Source of the DNA: Calliopum simillimum
Taxonomy: Eukaryota; Arthropoda; Insecta; Diptera; Lauxaniidae
NCBI GenBank assembly: GCA_951812925.1
Contig: OX638368.1
Span: forward strand, 78,598,909 to 78,662,908
Reading direction: 5' to 3'
Length of the DNA: 64,000 nucleotides
Within the stretch, counting starts at the first letter, position 1, and every line of letters begins with the position of its first letter. The notes beneath the pieces are model-generated. The model had not been told where the DNA came from, searched no databases, and saw nothing but the letters and a program-made list of their open reading frames with translations. The translations under genes and the position numbers were made by a program. Positions 58,913 to 64,000 of the stretch are shown here, in pieces.

Positions 58913-59580
58913 CAGTGGATTAAAAAACTTCAAAAATCGATTAAAAAAAAATCTGACGTGCTGGAGAAAAACGACGAGATACGGGTATTTTTTTTTAACT
59001 GCTACTTTAAAAATTTTTGGATTTTCTTATGTGTTTTACAAAAAGTTTCAAATTATCGATCAGTCTATTACAAAAAACGAAAAAAATAGGCAAAAGCGCA
59101 TTTTAGTAATTTATCAATGAATTGTATGCAACTTTACCATTTCTCCATCGATTTTCTTAAATGGTATCTTATTTGCTTTACAAATATATAGACTATGATA
59201 TTAAGAAAGAAAATGATTTTTGAAATTTTTTTTCTTGTATAAATATGCAGTTGGTTTTGATTTTTTCGAAAAAAAAAATGTTTTTTTAGAAACCAATGTA
59301 TTTCGCCGAAACTAACAAGCCAATCAAAAAATAATGTGGACATCATTTGTAGATAATTTAATTACCTCCAATATGACATATAATACGTTTAAACACAAAC
59401 ATTGGTTCTTGAGATATTTGTATTTAAGTGGAACTATATTTTTTTTTTTTTTTGGTCTAAAAACCGAAAATGACCGATATCTCGAAAACGACACGAAATA
59501 AAGAAAAAAAAATGCGATTTTCGGAATCAGCAGCTTATTTTACATATAAAATGAATAATGGCATTCACTGGGAATTTTGG
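58913..59580. repeat. Dispersed repeat (with 31079-31285 and 16300-16720)
   Basis: cagtggat, then ctgacgtgctggagaaaa as at 31079; from 59105 it follows the 16300-16720 order. Open frames here are not genes. Confidence 0.65.
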
Positions 59581-59627
59581 CTGTAAACTAGTGTTATCAA
59601 TGAAAAAATTAATTTTCTTAACTCACT

Positions 59628-59740
59628 GTAAACAAAACAAATAGCACTTGTACATCAAAACGTTGTGAGAACGTTTATGCTAAAAAATGTCAAACTTTAT
59701 TATGGTTTTGCCAGATTTTAGCTATTGACATAAGTGTTGC
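59628..59740 (-). repeat. Mariner end fragment 3
   Basis: The complement of the mariner left end: gccagattttagctattgac at 59709 and aacgtttatgctaaaaaatg upstream of it, matching 55056-55120 inverted. Confidence 0.75.
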
Positions 59741-59955
59741 CTAGGCCAGAAATATATATAGCACGCCACGTAAGAACAGAATTTTTCCAAGTTTATGCAT
59801 CTCAACCATCCCGTAATTTACAGGCCTTTACGGAACTCTTATTTTAGGGCTTTTGTCGTTAGGCCCGGGTCCGCATGAAGCCTGCACAAAAACCAGCTCT
59901 AGTACCGAGTTTGATATTAAAATATTTTTAAATGCCAGTTCCGTAAAATACTTAC

Positions 59956-60086
59956 GATGCATTTTGGGTTCTTTGTAGTGTTTGTTTGCATTTTGTTGTT
60001 GAACTATACTAACTGTACTGAATTGATCAGTATCATGAATTAATCCAGGCACAGATACTGACTGACTTTGAGTACTAACCAGATGT
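59956..60086 (-). CDS. Candidate exon of an unidentified minus-strand gene
   Basis: On minus, a possible acceptor (gtgcag, weak pyrimidine tract) precedes 60086 and a strong donor c|gtaagt follows 59956. The open frame reads HLVSTQSQSVSVPGLIHDTDQ then FSTVSIVQQQNANKHYKEPKMH. Composition (Ser, Gln, Val) is protein-like and unlike the surrounding repeats. The start is undetermined. No family was recognised. The 3' side of the frame falls into the hAT element 55 bp away. Confidence 0.45.
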
Positions 60087-60119
60087 CTGCACCGGTGCAA
60101 CGCAAAATTTATAGTATAG

Positions 60120-61265
60120 TATACTACTACATGTGCATCTAGATTCTAAAATCCGGCTTGGCGGTGGTAAAAGCGACTGTTTGCTAGCAACAGAAACACC
60201 TCAAATAACCGAGTACATCGCATTTGTACACGGTCAGAAATCTTGGAATAAATTTTAATACAAACAAAGTATAGCACAGGAAAATTTGAGTTTTTCTGCG
60301 AAATAGTTCTAAGTGCATTTTTTTCACCGGAATTAAGTATCTTTATTTATGCATAATAAATATAGTGTAAAAAGTCCATTGCAGTCCATCGTGCGCATAA
60401 AAAGTTATTCGTCTTGAAAAAATTTCTAAACAATCTTAAGTATTAAAAATTTCGAAACCTTATTTTAACAAAGCAATTGGGGTTATATTTACATAAGGTG
60501 CCAAATTTCAAATTGAGAGATGATTTTATGCTTGAAAGGGGCGTGACACACCTATTAACTATGAATTACCAAGATTGAAAAGCAGTCTTGCACGGCGAGC
60601 CTGAACAAAAAAAAGTTTTATTGCAACCAAGGAAAATTCGGCGTATGCAAAATTATTCTTTATATCACTAATTAATAACTGTAAATAAAAATTTTGTACC
60701 TGATCGTCTGAAGAAGATAATGCATTTTTACAAATTTTTTTTTTTTTCATTGAGAGCATTCACTTACATATTGTTTTAAGTTTGATGCAAAAAGATAAAA
60801 AAAACTACGCAGAACATTTTCTGCATTCTGATTTTATTCAGGAGATATTGAATTTTAAACTATTTTTTAAGCTTTTTTTAAAAAAATCGGTTTTTTCGTG
60901 TTTAAAAAAACACGAACAAAAAGCAGACACAACAATAGTCATTCCAGATGCGATTTGCAATGCTTAATTGCTCTAATACGTCTGGAATTTGAGATATCCT
61001 TACATAAAAGTTTAAAGGACATAATTTTTCCCTATTTTTGAAGTTATATAACAAGACAAGGTAATTTTATGCCGTAAAATTTGGTATGACAGCTAATAGC
61101 CCTAGCATTTTTCTTTAAAACGCAATCAGACCGATATCGATATCTTTTTTTGTCGGAGATAACTTAACCTAAAAAGCTAAAAAAGTGCAAAAACACGATT
61201 TTTGGCTGTGCTGTTATATGCAGGACGCACAAAATTTGTGTTCGAATTTTTATTACCAGAATCAT
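60120..61265. other. Mostly unrecognised; dispersed repeat near 60990-61200
   Basis: 61000-61200 has the 'aacctaaaaagctaaaaaag' block. The minus frame 60559-60759 contains NALSSSDDQ followed by a gtac donor-like site, too short to call an exon. Confidence 0.4.
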
Positions 61266-61271
61266 TTGGTA

Positions 61272-62677
61272 GGGGAGACTGGGGCACATTTGACGCTAAA
61301 TTTTCAAAGGCATGTATCTTTGAAAATTATTGCACGATCTTAATACTCTTTACTGTTTCTGAAACATTGATTATTTAAGATTAAAACTAAGAAAAAAGAA
61401 ATTTTAAAAAAATTGCATTAAGAGTCCTTTTTTAAATTTTTTCAAAAAAAGTCATTTTGTCAAATGTGCCCCTAGTACGGGGCACATTTGACATTGCAAG
61501 GGGCACATTTGACACTCACAAAAATAACACAAAAACACTAAACAAAACATTAATACATATATTTTTTTCATATAAATGCAAATAATAAGTATGTATGTAT
61601 TAACGAAGACTTATTTTATATATAAGTCGATGTCAAATACGTATTTAGTGCGTGAACGTGAAGTTAAGGCTGGATTTTTTGGAGTTGGTAGTTTAAACTA
61701 AATTGCACTCCTCAATGTCAGGCAAACATCAAACATAAAACAAGTTTTCAATATAAAGTACAATTTCCAACAATACCCTTAATGAAACATCAATATAAAA
61801 TGTTAAATTAGATAAACCCAGCTTGCTGGAAATTTCTTTGGTCCGGATTTTGGGTAAACCATTGTCAAGATATCTGCAGCGCTGTCAAATGATGGGACGT
61901 AGTTCAAATCGATTTGATTATTAGTAAAAACTTCGCATACATGATGAACTTTGATGTCAATATGTTTACATCGGCATTGCATCCATCCAGATTTTCAAAT
62001 TAAAATAAGTGGAAAAGGTCCTGGAAAGAATCTATTCAAAAATCTTGTATTGTAGACAAAACAAAAGTAACAAATTATATCAAATCAAATGAAATGGATT
62101 CTGTGGCGGAAGTCGGGGTTCCTCGTTGGTTTCCGATACTAGAAACTGCGTATTTAACTTTTTTCATCGCCTTTGCGTCTGTTCGTCTTCATTTTGTAGT
62201 GGTATACCATACTTTTAAAAAGAGAAAACTAGAAAATCTTATAAAATACACAAACACATATGTCTGGAGAACGTCAAATGTGCCCCTTCGGCAAAAGTCA
62301 AATGTGCCCCAAAATCTCTTAAAGTATTAAAAATATTTTAAAATTCAAACTATTTGACCTTGATAAAAAACACTTTTATTTTATTAATTATAAAGGTTAG
62401 TGCCACCAAATTTGCGTACTTACTTTTAAAAAAACATACAACTTTATTTGCAAAACCCTTACGAACAAGATGCCGAAAATTACAAAAAAAAACACAAAAA
62501 GTTAAAAAAATATATAAGCGCTGGAGAAGTTGAAAGAGAACTGCCAAAGTTCATTACGTTGCTTCCACTCTAATTAGTTATGTTTCTGCATTTCAGGTTT
62601 TTGATTCGAAAGGCGTGTTCATACCGAAAATGGCAAATTCAAATGTGCCCCAGTGTCAAATGTACCCCAGCTTACCC
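61272..62677. mobile_element. Pogo-type element with GGGGCACATTTGAC boxes, copy 1
   Basis: Termini GGGGAGACTGGGGCACAT (left) and the complement of GGGTAAGCTGGGGTACAT (right), flanked by TA on both sides. The box ggggcacatttgac recurs several times near each end in both orientations. The centre shares flanking sequence with copy 2 (atctattcaaaaatcttg near 62030 and 63965), but where copy 2 has a transposase, this copy has a copia RNase H fragment. Confidence 0.8.
61809..61979 (-). pseudogene. Copia-type RNase H C-terminal fragment
   Basis: The minus frame reads CRCKHIDIKVHHVCE, then NQIDLNYVPSFDSAADILT and YPKSGPKKF. The R-x-KHIDI-x-x-H and YVP-x-x-x-x-ADI-x-T signatures are the end of the copia polyprotein. 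No integrase or reverse transcriptase is nearby. It is inside a DNA transposon. Confidence 0.75.
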
Positions 62678-62934
62678 TACTCTTTTTTTGCTTCAAATGG
62701 TCGTCTGCAATATTTCTCTGCAAAGTTATGATAATTTTAAAATCACACCATCAAACTCAAAGTGCGCAAACTCGATTTTCGGCTATATTTAAGGTTGTAT
62801 ACAGGACGGACGGAATTCGTCTGCTCTTTTTTACCAACTGAATCAGTATCCCCAAAATGAGCTACGAAGTGGTCTCCTGTGATTGATTTCTATAAAGTAA
62901 TGACTAAACAACAATAGTGGAGTGCCTGGGGCTT

Positions 62935-63231
62935 TTAACCTAGGATTTCTACAAGACCGAATGAATTTATATGGTTGGTATGGGATTTTGTTTTAAATGC
63001 CATAAAAAAAAAGTTTACCCAAAATTTTTTTCTGCTTTTGATTTGTGTATTAACTACAAAAAGTTAGTACAACACTACATTGAAAATAATTGCAACAATT
63101 TGCAAACCATTTTTTCTAAACTAATTTGAGGTCGCTGAACACAAAAAACGCAATTTTTTTTTTCCTTTTAACCGTTCCCGAGTTATTCGGCCATTTTTAT
63201 TTTCGAGATTATAGCATCATATAGGGGAGAC
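62935..63231. repeat. Partial arm of the 31942-33761 foldback
   Basis: Matches 32290-32610 in order (gtttaccaaaaatttttt-type block, ctaatttgaggtcgctgaac, cccgagttattcg). It is cut by the pogo-type copy 2 at a TA. Confidence 0.75.
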
Positions 63232-63233
63232 TG

Positions 63234-64000
63234 GGGCACATTTGACACTAAATTTTCAAAGTCCTATATCTTTGAAAATTATTGCACGATCTTAATACTC
63301 TTTGCCGTTTCTGAAACATTGATTATTTAAGATTAAGACCAAGAAAAAAAAAAATTTTAAAAAAACTGCATTAAGAGTCCTTTTTTAAATTTTTTCAAAA
63401 AAAGTCATTTTGTCAAATGTGCCCCTGGTACGGGGCACATTTGACATTGCAAGGGGCACATTTGACACTCACAAAAATAACACCAAAACATTAAACAAAA
63501 CATTAATACATATATACTTTCATCTTGTGTCAAGCTCTCCACTAAATATTCTTTTCTCCAAAAATATGGGAGTTGAAACGACCTATCCCTGCTGCCTGAA
63601 AGCCGCTTAAAATATTTTTTGATGAAAGTCATTTGAAAAGGATGGTTTGTCAGTTTGGCGACATCATATATTGAAATTTGCTTTCCATGGTTAGTGGTGA
63701 GAAAATCGTTGAAGGCCATCCTACAAAACCGTTAGAACGGGCCGAAGACTGAGACATCCAATGGCGGCAAGCGATGGGAGGTGTGTGGTAGAAATGATAA
63801 TAAAATGATACCATTATCTCGGTAATAGTGAATAATTTGAACACTGCAATGTGATGAATGGTTGCCAAGGAAGATCAAAATTGGTAGTTCTTTGGTACAA
63901 TTGGTAGAGTTCGGAAATCATCCATCCACATTTTGAATTTAAAATAAGTCATCCTGTAAAGCATCTATTCAAAAATCTTGTATTGTAGATAAAACAAAGG
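63234..64000. mobile_element. Pogo-type element copy 2, runs off the window
   Basis: Left terminus GGGGAGACTGGGGCACAT next to TA, with the same box clusters as copy 1 to about 63480. The transposase relic follows on minus. The right end lies beyond the window. Confidence 0.8.
63540..63884 (-). pseudogene. Pogo/Tigger-type DDE transposase fragment
   Basis: The minus frame from 63884 has NHSSH, DNGIILLSFLPHTSHRLPPLDVSVFGPF in pieces, then MAFNDFLTTNHGKQISIYDVAKL. These match the DDE-domain end of pogo-family transposases (usual LD-N/G-H-x-SH; then GI-x-LL-x-x-PPH; then LQPLDVGVFGP). The residue where the second catalytic Asp is expected is Gly in this copy. An in-frame TAA follows FGPF, and a shift near 63625 moves to a frame reading SGFQAAGIGRF. 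The upstream N-terminal part and the first Asp are outside or lost. Inactive. Confidence 0.75.

Larger units (their letters stand above)
54993..59901. mobile_element. hAT-bounded composite insertion, 4.9 kb
   Basis: Termini TAGAGCTGG in inverted orientation with an exact 8-bp duplication GTACCGAG (54985-54992 and 59902-59909). The subterminal 'ggcccggcccggcacg' at left has a 'ggcccgggtccgca' partner at right. Inside, in order: mariner piece 1, a dispersed repeat, mariner piece 2 with a piggyBac-type MITE, the palindrome 56498-58910, a second dispersed repeat in inverse orientation (59105-59575), and a mariner end (59628-59735). No hAT transposase remains. Confidence 0.85.

Noticed and set aside
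60559..60759. Minus-strand exon ending at a gtac donor-like site
   Set aside because: The coding-like part is about ten residues, with no good acceptor and a phase that does not fit the candidate exon at 59956-60086.

Overview
AT-rich eukaryotic DNA, most likely from a fly (Diptera, Brachycera). Pointers are spliced coding exons with GT-AG borders, many copies of a GTCY/TA-microsatellite element resembling the fly mini-me/DINE-1 group, mariner, pogo, hAT and piggyBac remnants, and non-LTR elements of fly type. There is no bacterial or viral gene organisation. Species cannot be read from the sequence; transposon load and low GC would fit a large dipteran genome.

One gene is well supported. 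Four plus-strand exons (12107-12263, 39638-40017, 40884-41024, 41344-41487) join in compatible phases into the last 273 residues of a coiled-coil protein whose 5' part lies upstream of the window. Intron sizes are about 27.4 kb, 866 bp and 319 bp. The central coiled coil faintly recalls the centriolar distal-appendage protein SCLT1, but this is tentative. Two further exon candidates lie downstream: a 65-nt coiled-coil exon on plus (54916-54980) and a 131-nt exon on minus (59956-60086).

Almost everything else is layered transposable-element sequence. 1-12.1 kb: LINE remnants, a pogo-type element with a transposase C-terminal relic, a TA-target element inside the LINE, tRNA-like SINE heads and large palindromes. 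12.3-39.6 kb (the giant intron): long foldback elements, a 1.85-kb hAT-type insertion with an 8-bp duplication, LINE RNase H relics and a hAT-type foldback of 1.8 kb. 41.5-54.4 kb: LINE fragments between inverted arms, a Mutator-like element with a 9-bp duplication, three copies of a mini-me/DINE-like element each broken by a different insertion, and a 2-kb hAT palindrome. 54.98-59.9 kb: a 4.9-kb hAT-bounded composite holding mariner pieces, a 78-bp piggyBac-type MITE and a 2.4-kb palindrome. 61.3-64 kb: two pogo-type copies, one with a DDE transposase relic and one with a copia RNase H fragment.

The most useful information is the set of exact target-site duplications and recoverable empty sites. 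They give the order of insertion and show elements entering the gene's introns, in one case inside a splice donor and in another turning a 63-bp intron into 866 bp. I found no convincing new defence, toxin or metabolic system; the most unusual feature is the density and size of near-perfect palindromes, at least twelve of roughly 0.35 to 2.4 kb.
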